This document shows, piece after piece, positions 9,354 through 17,754 of a DNA stretch of 64,000 nt. The position numbers and the translations under genes are program-made. Source of the DNA: Candidatus Binatia bacterium (lineage in GTDB: Bacteria > Desulfobacterota > Binatia > UBA12015); NCBI GenBank assembly GCA_029248525.1, contig JAQWJE010000013.1, forward strand, positions 88,043-152,042, given 5' to 3'. The notes beneath the pieces are model-generated. The model was not told the origin of the DNA. It saw only the letters and a list, made by a program, of their open reading frames with translations, and made no database searches. The first letter of the stretch is position 1, and each line of letters begins with the position of its first letter.

Positions 9354-12260
9354 TTAGTCCGTCATCACGGCGACGCTGGTCGAGCCGCGAACAGCACCGC
9401 CGGAGTCGGCGAAATCGACATAGATGCGTGAGCCCGCCGGATCGAGAGGAATATCGCCGTTTCCTTTTACGAAAATGGAGTAGGTCGGCGTTGCGTTACT
9501 GTCGATCACGGTCGTCACGCTCGCCGCGGGCGGCCATTCAAGACAGGCGGCCGTCGCCGGGTTGGTCTCGCAGACCGATAGCTCGAGGCCGAGGTTCTGT
9601 TTGGATACCCTCGGGGTTACCGTCAGGCTGTCCGAGGCTCCAACGTTGATGGACGCCACTGCGAAGAATCCGGTCCCCGCACGACCGGGAATGTGTACGA
9701 TGCCGTCATTCAGCACAGTAGCCGAAAGGGCGACGACATCTGCCGGTTGGCTCTGCGAGGCCGAAAGAAGCAGGGTATTGATACCCACGAAGACCGCTGC
9801 CGGTTCAGAATTGAGGCAGTCGTAAATCAGCTCCACATCGACGGTCTCGAAACTTTCCGTCGGGACGATCTTGAATGCCCATGTCGAGTAGTCGTTAGCC
9901 GCAATGCTGGTTGTGGGGTTGGGGCCGCTGATAGTGCCATTGGTATTCCGGTCGGTCAGATAGCTCGTGAAAATCGCCGGAATGTCGGTTCCCATGGTGA
10001 TCGTACAGTTGACCGCCGGAAAATCCGAGGCGTTGACGATGGTCGCAAAGGCGCTCGCGTTGGCGTTGACCTGGACCGAGCGGCTACCGGGCAACGTGGA
10101 GCTGAAAATCACGGTGGGCCCTTGGATCACGGGAATAGTCGGGGTTGGGCTCGGTGTCGGCTCGGGGGTGGGTGTCGGCTCGGCGGTAGGCGTCGGCTCG
10201 GGGGTGGGCGTCGGCTCGGGGGTGGGCTCCGGCGTCGGACTCGGCGTCGGGCCAGGCGTCCATTCCGGGTCGACAACACCCGCGGGCATTTGCAGGAATC
10301 CATGGCCGCTGAAGGCATCGAAGCCTGCATCGTCCGCCTGCGGGAGAGCCGCGTCGATCAGTTCCTGTCGTAAATCGGTCACGCTCAAAAGCGGCAAAGT
10401 ATCCGTGAGGCGCTTTCCTTGGACGACGGCTGCCACACCGGTGACGGCCGCAACCGCAGCCGATGTTCCTTGTAGTAGCCCACTGTCAAAGAATGCGTAG
10501 TCCGCGGTGTAGCTTTGCACTTCATAAGGGCCGGACAATTCGGGCTTGAGGATCGCGGGATCCGCAGTCGGGCCACGCGAGCTATACTCGGTGACGCTGA
10601 TCTCGTCGCCGGCCGCAATGGTCAATGCGTTCGCAACGACCGCGATATCGGCAAGGCTGTTGGCTTGTGACTCGTCGCGGTCGATGTCGAACATGTCAAA
10701 TTCGAGTCCGGGCGCACACATGATCCGAAACTCGGGGAAGACATTCGGGTCGGCGGTTACACTGCGATAGATGCCAATCGTATATTCTTCGTCGGTTTCG
10801 AAACTGGCTTGAAAAGACGCAGTCGCGCCCATGTTTTTTGCCAGAGTTGCGCCGTCACTGCTGCGATCCGACGGGCAAACGGGAGGATATTCACAAGGGT
10901 TGTTGAGGTCATTATCGCAGGGGGGCTCGTCCCAGCTGACCCGATAAATGCGAAATTTGTAGTCATTTGCATTGACGTTCTCGTTCTCTTCGATCGCCGT
11001 CATGCAAGTCACGTCAAAAGAGGGCACATCATAATAGCCCCACTCAAAATCATAGCTTGTCTCAAGGCCGCGCAGGAGCGGGATCTGGAATGTCGGGTCT
11101 GGCTCGAAGCTATGAAAGTTCGTATCGTCGTTGGCGTCCAGACAAATGCCATCGTCGTTATCCGGATCGTCGATGCTGACGCACGTATCGCAGGAACGGA
11201 AGACGTCCTGATAACTGCGCATCGAATCGTTGCCGGCACCGACGATAACAAGAGTGTCGGCGGCCGTCGCGTAATCAATTGCCGTGGTGAAGCGATTGGT
11301 TCCGCCGTCTTCGATCGCGACCGGGTCACTCATGGTCTCGATGGACGACAAGGCGACGGCGATAATCTGCGCACCCCGATCCGTGGCATCGATGATCGCG
11401 GCCGGGATGCCCGCGATACCTTTGACGCCGTAGAGACGAAACTCGGCATCGGGCGCGATCTCCGAGATGGATTCCAACATCGCGGTGCCGTGCTCGCGGG
11501 TGCCCATATTATTAACGTTGCCCAGAATGCCTTCGAAGAAGGAGCTGCCGCTGGCCTGCTTCTGTTTGAAGCGATTGTCGGCGGGTACCACCGGGAGCTG
11601 TTCCGGCTCGAGGGTGGGAATTGTATCCAGCAGGCCCCATTCGCTGTCGATAATGGCGATGGTGATGCCACCCCCTCGGTGTCCTTGTTCGCGTGATCGG
11701 TAAAAATCAAGGCCGGGAGCAGGATCGCCCCAGGTCGAGTCGTAACTCACGTCGGGAAAAGAGGCCGGTATGGGCTTGTTGGGTGTCTTGATCCGGCGCA
11801 CGAAGGGTAGCGCCGCCAGAGTCGCGCGCGCAGCTTTGGGCGCTGAGAACTCCATGGAGACAAAGTTGATAATGGCGCTTTCGCCGAGGTCAGCGCCGTG
11901 GCTTTCCAGGATGCGGATCGTTTCGCTCAGAACCTCACGAGAATCCCACGAGCGGAGAAGGCGGGTTTCCGAGGCGAGCGCGATATCGATGGCTTCGCGC
12001 CGCTCCCGGAGCCGGGCGAAATCTGCAGTCGGCAGCTGGTCGGCACGCAAGGTCAGGTCGAGGCGTTCGAAGCTGTCGGGCGACAGGGCGGCGGCCACCG
12101 GCGATTCGCTCGGGGCGTTCGGCGCCACTTCCGCTCGAGCCGAGGCTACGAGCAGAATGCTTCCGATGGTGAAAGCTGCTCCCAGAAACCAGAAAAGGCC
12201 GGAAAGTCGCCGAGTCTCGTTCGAATGTGCGTATGCCGCGTCTTGCCTGTAAGTCTTCAA
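9354..12260 (-). CDS. Secreted subtilisin-family (S8) serine protease
   Basis: 968 residues from a TTG start at 12260, chosen because AAAGGAGA lies five bases upstream; starting there gives a clean signal peptide (charged N-region, LSGLFWFLGAAFTIGSILLV, ending ASARA). An in-frame ATG at 12347 would add 29 residues with no ribosome site. The catalytic triad is Asp205 (AIIDSEW), His257 (REHGTAM) and Ser600 (LQGTSAAV), with the oxyanion Asn344 (GAGND). Between Asn and Ser is an unusually long acidic, Cys-containing insert of about 250 residues. A Pro-Thr-Glu/Ser linker at about 668-708 separates the protease from a C-terminal beta-rich region of about 250 residues, perhaps for surface or substrate binding. 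It is probably an extracellular or outer-surface protease. The substrate is unknown. Confidence 0.92.
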   Translation of the reverse strand: MKTYRQDAAYAHSNETRRLSGLFWFLGAAFTIGSILLVASARAEVAPNAPSESPVAAALSPDSFERLDLTLRADQLPTADFARLRERREAIDIALASETRLLRSWDSREVLSETIRILESHGADLGESAIINFVSMEFSAPKAARATLAALPFVRRIKTPNKPIPASFPDVSYDSTWGDPAPGLDFYRSREQGHRGGGITIAIIDSEWGLLDTIPTLEPEQLPVVPADNRFKQKQASGSSFFEGILGNVNNMGTREHGTAMLESISEIAPDAEFRLYGVKGIAGIPAAIIDATDRGAQIIAVALSSIETMSDPVAIEDGGTNRFTTAIDYATAADTLVIVGAGNDSMRSYQDVFRSCDTCVSIDDPDNDDGICLDANDDTNFHSFEPDPTFQIPLLRGLETSYDFEWGYYDVPSFDVTCMTAIEENENVNANDYKFRIYRVSWDEPPCDNDLNNPCEYPPVCPSDRSSDGATLAKNMGATASFQASFETDEEYTIGIYRSVTADPNVFPEFRIMCAPGLEFDMFDIDRDESQANSLADIAVVANALTIAAGDEISVTEYSSRGPTADPAILKPELSGPYEVQSYTADYAFFDSGLLQGTSAAVAAVTGVAAVVQGKRLTDTLPLLSVTDLRQELIDAALPQADDAGFDAFSGHGFLQMPAGVVDPEWTPGPTPSPTPEPTPEPTPTPEPTPTAEPTPTPEPTPSPTPTIPVIQGPTVIFSSTLPGSRSVQVNANASAFATIVNASDFPAVNCTITMGTDIPAIFTSYLTDRNTNGTISGPNPTTSIAANDYSTWAFKIVPTESFETVDVELIYDCLNSEPAAVFVGINTLLLSASQSQPADVVALSATVLNDGIVHIPGRAGTGFFAVASINVGASDSLTVTPRVSKQNLGLELSVCETNPATAACLEWPPAASVTTVIDSNATPTYSIFVKGNGDIPLDPAGSRIYVDFADSGGAVRGSTSVAVMTD
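10156..10227. repeat. Tandem 18-bp repeat encoding the Pro-Thr linker
   Basis: Four head-to-tail copies of an 18-base unit close to GTCGGCTCGGGGGTGGGT, with small differences in the second copy. On the minus strand each copy encodes six residues of the PTPEPT type, forming the flexible linker between the protease and the C-terminal domain. Such arrays can change copy number by slippage. Confidence 0.8.
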
Positions 12261-12692
12261 AAAAATCTCCTTTGGTACCGAATGAAACGAGAACCGTGGG
12301 GGGAAGTCGACTTGCAGGAGGAGGGCGCTCGGGACGGGAACATGCAATTTTGTAGCCGTTTCATGTCCGGATTCACGGTACTTTTACTCTTCGTGGACGT
12401 GCAAAGTTGCACGTTCTTGCAACTGTGAACAGCTTTACTCTGGAGAGAGGGAAACGGGAGCCTTGCGGTGGGCCCGGTCCCGAAAATTTGGTTGGTCTGG
12501 ATCATTCCGTCTACTTTCTGATCTATCGGCAATTCTGCAGGAAATCGGACGAATAGAGCAACAAGGAATTCATCCCGGAAAGCCGAGATGGCCCGGCAAG
12601 TGCCATGCGCAAGCGAAGCTTCACGCGAGGAATCCTGATAATCGCATGTATTCTGGTCTATTCTCCGTGGTTCGGTTAGTATCCTTCGAATC
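12261..12692. promoter_or_regulatory. 432-base divergent intergenic region with nested palindromes
   Basis: No convincing gene is present. The region separates the minus-strand protease from the plus-strand TauE-like gene. At 12397-12414 there is a perfect palindrome, ACGTGCAA-AG-TTGCACGT. Its right half is reused at 12405-12424 in a second perfect inverted repeat (AGTTGCA, six bases, TGCAACT). The shared TTGCA core occurs in alternating orientations at close spacing, as expected for cooperative binding by a dimeric regulator. It lies about 137-164 bases upstream of the protease start. The rest (12425-12692) shows nothing I can name. Confidence 0.5.
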
Positions 12693-13481
12693 ATGGATCC
12701 TTATCTCAGCTTGTCTGGCCTCGGGGTGGGCATTCTCGTCGGAATGACGGGCGTAGGGGGCGGCGCTTTGATGACGCCACTGCTGATTCTGGTCTTCGGG
12801 ATCGCTCCGACGACGGCGGTCGGGACGGACCTGGCCTATGCGACAATCACGAAAATCTTCGCGTCTGCAAGCTATATCCGTCGGGGCCAAGTCAACTGGC
12901 CCTATATCCGCTGGCTAATCGTAGGATCGGTACCGGCGTCGTTATTTGCGGTGATGTGGTTGTTGCCCAGACTCACGGCCAGCGGAGTGGACCCCGAGAG
13001 TTTCGTGACTCACCTGCTCGGCATCATGCTTCTGGTTGTCGGCGTCGTAAACGTACTGGAACATTGGTTTTTCTCGGGCCAGCTGCGGGATTCGAAGCTC
13101 ATCCGGAACCGTCATGTCCAGAAGCGGTTCAAGGAACCCATTCTGGTGATTGGCGGCGTTCTGATCGGCTTGGGCGTCGGGCTTACCTCGGTGGGCTCCG
13201 GATCGGTGTTGATGGCTGTTCTCTTGCTGGTTTCAGAACTGCCGATTCTGGTGTTGATCGGCACGGACATCGTGCACGCAACCATTCTTCTCGGTTCGGC
13301 CGGTCTGGCGCATTGGTTTTCCGGCAATGTCGACTGGGGGATTGTCGGCTCATTGCTGGTGGGTTCGGTGCCCGGAGTGTATCTGGGCAGCCGCCTGGCG
13401 CAGCATGTCCCGACCGGGCCTCTGCGTTTGGCTCTGGCTTTGCTGTTGGTCGCTACCGGACTCAAGCTGGCGATTGGCTAG
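12693..13481 (+). CDS. TauE/SafE family sulfite/anion exporter
   Basis: 262 residues, eight to nine hydrophobic helices, with the duplicated TauE/SafE (DUF81) signature: GMTGVGGGALMTPLLIL near the N-terminus and the related GLTSVGSGSVLMAVLLL in the second half, each followed by a VGTDLAYA or IGTDIVHA motif. Members are inner-membrane exporters of sulfite, sulfoacetate or related organosulfur anions. The family is broad, so the substrate is a guess. Given sulfotransferases and sulfatase-like genes in this window, a sulfur anion is plausible. The stop codon shares a CTAG with the stop of the convergent aminopeptidase gene. Confidence 0.9.
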   Translation: MDPYLSLSGLGVGILVGMTGVGGGALMTPLLILVFGIAPTTAVGTDLAYATITKIFASASYIRRGQVNWPYIRWLIVGSVPASLFAVMWLLPRLTASGVDPESFVTHLLGIMLLVVGVVNVLEHWFFSGQLRDSKLIRNRHVQKRFKEPILVIGGVLIGLGVGLTSVGSGSVLMAVLLLVSELPILVLIGTDIVHATILLGSAGLAHWFSGNVDWGIVGSLLVGSVPGVYLGSRLAQHVPTGPLRLALALLLVATGLKLAIG

Positions 13482-16273
13482 GACCGATCCTCCAACCAAC
13501 TTGAAAGGTCTGCAGCACAGCGTCGACGCAGCTCCTCGCCGATATCAAACCGCTCCATCGCGATCTTCAAAGCGCGTGCGCCCGTGGGTACTGGGTTCGT
13601 CCGGAAGAAAGTCGATACCTCGCGACGGTAGTCTTTGGTTTGCAGCGATGCGGTTGCTTCCACGAGGCGCGAAGCCATCATGGGGGGGAGTCGGTCCGAG
13701 AGCTTCTTCCAGTTGTCGCGGATGAAATTCCAGGTCTTGGGCCGTGCCACGCGATTTGCGAGCGAGCGCATCAAGACGAATCCGACATCCTGTGTTGCGA
13801 CCTCCGGGGTCAAGGTCATGTTCAAGCACTGGTCAATGGTTTTAGGCTCGCGAAAGTCAGCCAAAGCCAGCTGGTGTCGGCGTCTTTCCTGAGGGGTTTC
13901 CGAAAACTCGAGGGAACTGCGCAACTTGGTGAAGCGCTCGAGGTCGCCGTTGCGAGCCGAAATGGCCACCAGAGCGTCGGCGAGATTCGGATCCAGAACG
14001 GTAGCATCGTCGAGGTATGCGTCGAAGCGGGCCGACGCCTCGTCTGCGATCACCGGATCCTCGCCCAGCAGGCCGACGATACGGAGCAGTGAGCCCCGAC
14101 GGAGTCGGGACGAATCATCTTGGGTGCCGGTCCAACCCAACTCCCTCCAGGCAGGCCCCCAAGTGTCGCGGATCCAACTTTGGAGGGCGGCGCGAGTCGC
14201 ATCCCCGGCAGCGCTGGCGATCTGATCGTCAAGCGTCGCGAGTGGAGCTGCGATTGCGTCGAGCACTTCGAAATCGGCCTCGTTCCCCAGCCGGTTGAGA
14301 AGGTCCAGGATGCTCGAGAGTTCTGCTCGGCCCGCTCGTACCAAGGCCCATTGGTGGCCGACAAGCCCCATGCGCTCTACGGCCTCGAGTTGCGGTCCCC
14401 CGTCTTTGGCGAGCGCGGCCAGGCCCTCGGCGTCGTGGAGCGGGCGGTAGAATCCGCCCTCCGCGGCATTGCCGTAAAACCATGGCACCGGCGCACCGCT
14501 GGCGAGGGGCACCCATTCACTCTTGCGTTTGACCAGTGCTCGCGTTGTCGCCTTGCGCCCGCGCCCCGGTGTTTTGACCAGGAGAGGGATCGGCCATGTG
14601 GCCGGGCTGGCCTTGGTGATTTTGGTGGTTGGACTGCCCAGGAATCGATCCTGCTGCACGCGCAGGCCGGCTGCGCCTTCCTTTTCCTCGGCGGTCAGGC
14701 TGACAACCGGGAATCCTGGCTGGGTAATCCATGCCTTGACGATTTTTTCGACCTCGACGCCGGATGATTTGGCGAGAGCCTTCCAGAGGTCTCGACCCTC
14801 GGCGTTCGATTCACTGTGCTCCTTGAGGTAATTGCGCACGCCTTTCTGGAAGGGCTTTTCGCCGAGATAGGCTTCCACCATTCGAACGACCGAGGCACCT
14901 TTTTCGTATGTGATGGCATCGAAGTTTTCGGTCGCCTCGGTGGCATTCCTGACGGGAGCGTAAATCGAGTGCGTGTTGGCCAGCGCGTCGAGTCCGAGAG
15001 CGGCCGCGCGGTGTGGCTCGAAGTTCTTCCACATCTCCCATTCCGGCTTCCACTCGTCGATGATCTTGAAAGCCATCCAGGTGGCGAAAGCCTCATTCAG
15101 CCACAGGTCGTCCCACCACTTCATGGTGACCAGATTACCGAACCACATATGTGCGAGTTCATGAGCGATGACCTCGGCCACCCTCTTTTTTTCGGCCATG
15201 GTGACCGTATCCGGATCCAGAAGAAGCAGTGTTTCCCGGAAGAAGACCGCACCTGCATTTTCCATCGCACCTGCTTCGAAATCCGGTACCGCGACGAGGT
15301 CGAGTTTTTCGTAGGGGTAGGGGATGCCGAAGTACTTCTCGAGCAATTGCAGGGACGCGACTGCGCAATCGAGAGCAAAGCCGGCGAGATGTGCTTTTTC
15401 GGGGACATGCCATACGCGCACGGGGACGGTGCCGAGATGACGTTGTTCTTCGCTTTCGAGTTCCCCCACGCCGATCGCGCAAAGATAGGTGGACAGCTTG
15501 GGTGTTTCAGTGAAGTGCCACGTCGTGGTTCCATTGGCATTCGTCTCCGAATGCCGCATGGGGTTGTTCGAGATGACGGTGAATCCGGACCGGGCCGTGA
15601 CCGAGAAGGAAAACTTCGCCTTGAAATCAGGTTCGTCGAAACACGGGAAGCATCGTCTGGCATCGGCGGCCTCCAGCTGGGTGAAGGCGTAGCGGCGGTT
15701 GCCACTTTGGGCGGCGTAGAAACCACGTAATTTGTGCTGAAGGTTGGCGTGGAATTTCAGCCCCAGCGAGTAATTCCCCGGCACCAACCGGTTCGGGAAT
15801 TTGATTTCCATGGTTTCCCGACCTGGCCGTGGAGTTACGGATGACGCTATTTCCTGCCCGCGGGCGCCTCTTTGTGCAGGCGTCGCGCTCGGGGGTGGCG
15901 CGCTGGGTCGGTAGATCTGCCCGCCTGTCGGCACGATTTGCGCGTGATCCAGATCCATATCGGCGGCGTGTAATTCGATGGTCGATGTCGCCTTGAGGAT
16001 CTGGATTTCGATCAAGGCTTCGCCGCGGAAATGACCGCGGTTTAAATCGGGAACCAGGTGGATCTGGTAGTGGACGGGGAGAATATCCCGGCTCAGTCGG
16101 AATCCCGCATCAGCACGGCTGGGGGCTTTCGGGCGGGTGACGGTGATTGTGGGGCCGCTTTTGGCCACCGTCTTGCGCCTCGGGGTTGGCTTGGTGGGCG
16201 CTTTTTTCTTGTCGGAAGCGCCGTTTTGAGTCGATCCTGCCTTGCTGTTTGCTTCGCTATTTGATGCGGCCAC
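13478..16273 (-). CDS. M1 family zinc aminopeptidase
   Basis: 931 residues, starting at GTG 16273 with GGAGGAGGA six bases upstream. The protein removes N-terminal residues from peptides. It has the exopeptidase motif GAMEN (335-339), the zinc site HELAH (His371, Glu372, His375) and the third ligand Glu394 in NEAFATW, i.e. HEXXH-18-E. An ERAP1-type C-terminal helical domain follows the catalytic part (about residues 560-925), so it is closer to tricorn-interacting or ERAP-like enzymes than to E. coli PepN. The first 50 residues are a Lys/Pro/Ala/Ser-rich low-complexity tail with no signal peptide, so it is probably cytoplasmic. A Pro-rich insert sits at about 118-150. It converges with TauE/SafE through a CTAG overlap. 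Confidence 0.95.
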   Translation of the reverse strand: MAASNSEANSKAGSTQNGASDKKKAPTKPTPRRKTVAKSGPTITVTRPKAPSRADAGFRLSRDILPVHYQIHLVPDLNRGHFRGEALIEIQILKATSTIELHAADMDLDHAQIVPTGGQIYRPSAPPPSATPAQRGARGQEIASSVTPRPGRETMEIKFPNRLVPGNYSLGLKFHANLQHKLRGFYAAQSGNRRYAFTQLEAADARRCFPCFDEPDFKAKFSFSVTARSGFTVISNNPMRHSETNANGTTTWHFTETPKLSTYLCAIGVGELESEEQRHLGTVPVRVWHVPEKAHLAGFALDCAVASLQLLEKYFGIPYPYEKLDLVAVPDFEAGAMENAGAVFFRETLLLLDPDTVTMAEKKRVAEVIAHELAHMWFGNLVTMKWWDDLWLNEAFATWMAFKIIDEWKPEWEMWKNFEPHRAAALGLDALANTHSIYAPVRNATEATENFDAITYEKGASVVRMVEAYLGEKPFQKGVRNYLKEHSESNAEGRDLWKALAKSSGVEVEKIVKAWITQPGFPVVSLTAEEKEGAAGLRVQQDRFLGSPTTKITKASPATWPIPLLVKTPGRGRKATTRALVKRKSEWVPLASGAPVPWFYGNAAEGGFYRPLHDAEGLAALAKDGGPQLEAVERMGLVGHQWALVRAGRAELSSILDLLNRLGNEADFEVLDAIAAPLATLDDQIASAAGDATRAALQSWIRDTWGPAWRELGWTGTQDDSSRLRRGSLLRIVGLLGEDPVIADEASARFDAYLDDATVLDPNLADALVAISARNGDLERFTKLRSSLEFSETPQERRRHQLALADFREPKTIDQCLNMTLTPEVATQDVGFVLMRSLANRVARPKTWNFIRDNWKKLSDRLPPMMASRLVEATASLQTKDYRREVSTFFRTNPVPTGARALKIAMERFDIGEELRRRCAADLSSWLEDRS

Positions 16274-16366
16274 GCGAAATCCTCCTCCATGTAATTGGCG
16301 AGAGGAGGGCGTCTTCGCAAGGGTTGTCTCGCGGCCGCACCCTAAAAGTATAGTTTTTTCAATACC

Positions 16367-16720
16367 TTACGGCTTCATATTTTTTCGGTGGTGGGCATGA
16401 GGATCGCCCTTCGGCACCTGATTGAGGCACGCGGGATCGCTTTTTTGGGTGATTTCGACGGTGGCGCCGCTGCTTCGATCCACTCGCACCAGATCGCCGG
16501 GTGCAACCTCGCCGAGTTCGGTCAGAGGGTAGGCCAGCGGGGACAAGGGAGGCGGCGCATTCAGGTCGATCAAAACTACGACCTGGGACTCCTTCTCCAC
16601 CTGCAAAACGCATTGAATATCCGCCTCGGGGGGCGTGTCTGCCGCGAGACCGGCCCGAGGCCCGAGCAGCATTACCAAAATGATGGCGCAGAGAATTTTT
16701 CCCGGATGATTGTTTTGCAT
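16367..16720 (-). CDS. Small exported protein of unknown function
   Basis: 117 residues from ATG 16720, with GAGGA six bases upstream; the TTG just before it in frame (16723) is less likely. A signal peptide is clear (KILCAIILVMLLGPRAGLAADTP, cleavage expected after the AxA). The mature part has two cysteines (IQCVLQVEK and DPACLN) and a Pro-rich middle, ending in a His/Lys-rich tail. I do not recognise a family. The overlapping plus-strand frame at 16388-16993 lacks any export or family signal and is rejected. It is probably periplasmic; the function is unknown. Confidence 0.65.
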   Translation of the reverse strand: MQNNHPGKILCAIILVMLLGPRAGLAADTPPEADIQCVLQVEKESQVVVLIDLNAPPPLSPLAYPLTELGEVAPGDLVRVDRSSGATVEITQKSDPACLNQVPKGDPHAHHRKNMKP

Positions 16721-16995
16721 CAAATTTCCTCGATTCGACCTGAATCAAACTTTGATCAGGGGCTCATGAGCTCGAACCAACTCGGCTCGAATGGGCCGTT
16801 CGTGCTGGCGGTTGCTCAGACCTCACGCGAGGCTGAGAATCCAGCCGGCACGGTATCTTTGATTTGTACGGGAAGGAGCGCGCCTCAGAAGTGCCCATGT
16901 CCTCGCATGGTACTCCGAGCTCGGACAATTAGCGAGTGCTTTCCCCCCGCGTATCCTGTGCAAGGGAGTCGCCGCGAGGTAAGTGGCGGGTGACG
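16721..16995. other. 275-base divergent intergenic region
   Basis: The region separates the small exported protein (minus) and the DUF1573 lipoprotein (plus), so both promoters should lie here. A ten-base palindrome GCTCATGAGC occurs near 16762. I see no convincing gene, tRNA or riboswitch. Confidence 0.4.
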
Positions 16996-17709
16996 ATGTC
17001 CTCGATGGCAAAGAAATACTATCTCATTCTTCCGGGACTTTTTTTGCTCGTCGGCTGTTTTGTCGCCCGTCCGGAGCCTCCATTGGAAATTCCCCCGAAC
17101 GGCATTATGCGACATGAATTCGGTCGGATTGCGGCAGGTGCTCCGTTGTCGAAAACCTTCGTGATTGCCAACCCGGGCTCGCAACCGATCGGCCTGCAGG
17201 CAAAGTCTGCGAGTTGTTCCTGCCTGGCTTCCCCGGCGGCCGGCGTGATCACGGCCGGTCAATCGTTGGCGATGGACGCCCGCGTCGATACGCGAGCGCT
17301 CCGGGGACCGGTGGAACTCGTCGCGGTTTTCGCCACGACAGAGCCGGATCGTCCGTACCTGCAGCTGGTTCTTTCCGGAGAGGTGGTCCCGCCAGTGCGC
17401 GTTCAACCGGAAGTCCTGTATTTCGGCCAATTGGCACCCGGAGCCAATCACGTCCGCCACATCGAAATCGAGCCGTCCGGGCCGGAGCAGCGGATTCGTC
17501 GGATCCGGAGTGCGAGCGGCCGCTTGGGGTTGCGTCAGATTGCCTCTCGGTCGAAGCTGGCAAAGCAGAAGCGGCGGGTGACCCTCGAAGTCACGCTGCC
17601 GCAGGATCTGGGTTCCGGAGGATTTGAAGATCAATTGCTCATCGAGACAAACGATCCTTTGCTGGCGGTCTATCCAGTACCGGTGTTGGCGATTCTTCTG
17701 CCAAATTAA
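16996..17709 (+). CDS. DUF1573-like lipoprotein
   Basis: About 237 residues from ATG 16996; ATG 17005 is the alternative. The N-terminus has a lipoprotein signal (YYLILPGLFLLVGC), with the lipobox Cys at residue 25 or so. Two immunoglobulin-like beta domains follow: the first carries FVIANPGSQP and the SASCSCLA motif typical of DUF1573, the second starts at about residue 130 (LYFGQLAPG) and ends FEDQLLIETNDP. DUF1573 proteins are membrane-anchored beta-sandwich proteins of unknown function, often in envelope or secreted complexes. It precedes mfd by 45 bases but is probably unrelated in function. Confidence 0.8.
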   Translation: MSSMAKKYYLILPGLFLLVGCFVARPEPPLEIPPNGIMRHEFGRIAAGAPLSKTFVIANPGSQPIGLQAKSASCSCLASPAAGVITAGQSLAMDARVDTRALRGPVELVAVFATTEPDRPYLQLVLSGEVVPPVRVQPEVLYFGQLAPGANHVRHIEIEPSGPEQRIRRIRSASGRLGLRQIASRSKLAKQKRRVTLEVTLPQDLGSGGFEDQLLIETNDPLLAVYPVPVLAILLPN

Positions 17710-17754
17710 GTTCGGATGGCTCGTGACTTGTCGGATGCTAGGTGAGCGAAACGC

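Noticed and set aside
10156..10227. Tandem repeats considered as a CRISPR or minisatellite element
   Set aside because: The units are 18 bases, have no spacers and stay in frame within the protease linker, so they are a coding repeat.
16388..16993. Plus-strand 201-codon frame opposite the small exported protein
   Set aside because: It lacks a signal, ribosome site or family features, while the minus-strand gene has a clear signal peptide and ribosome site.
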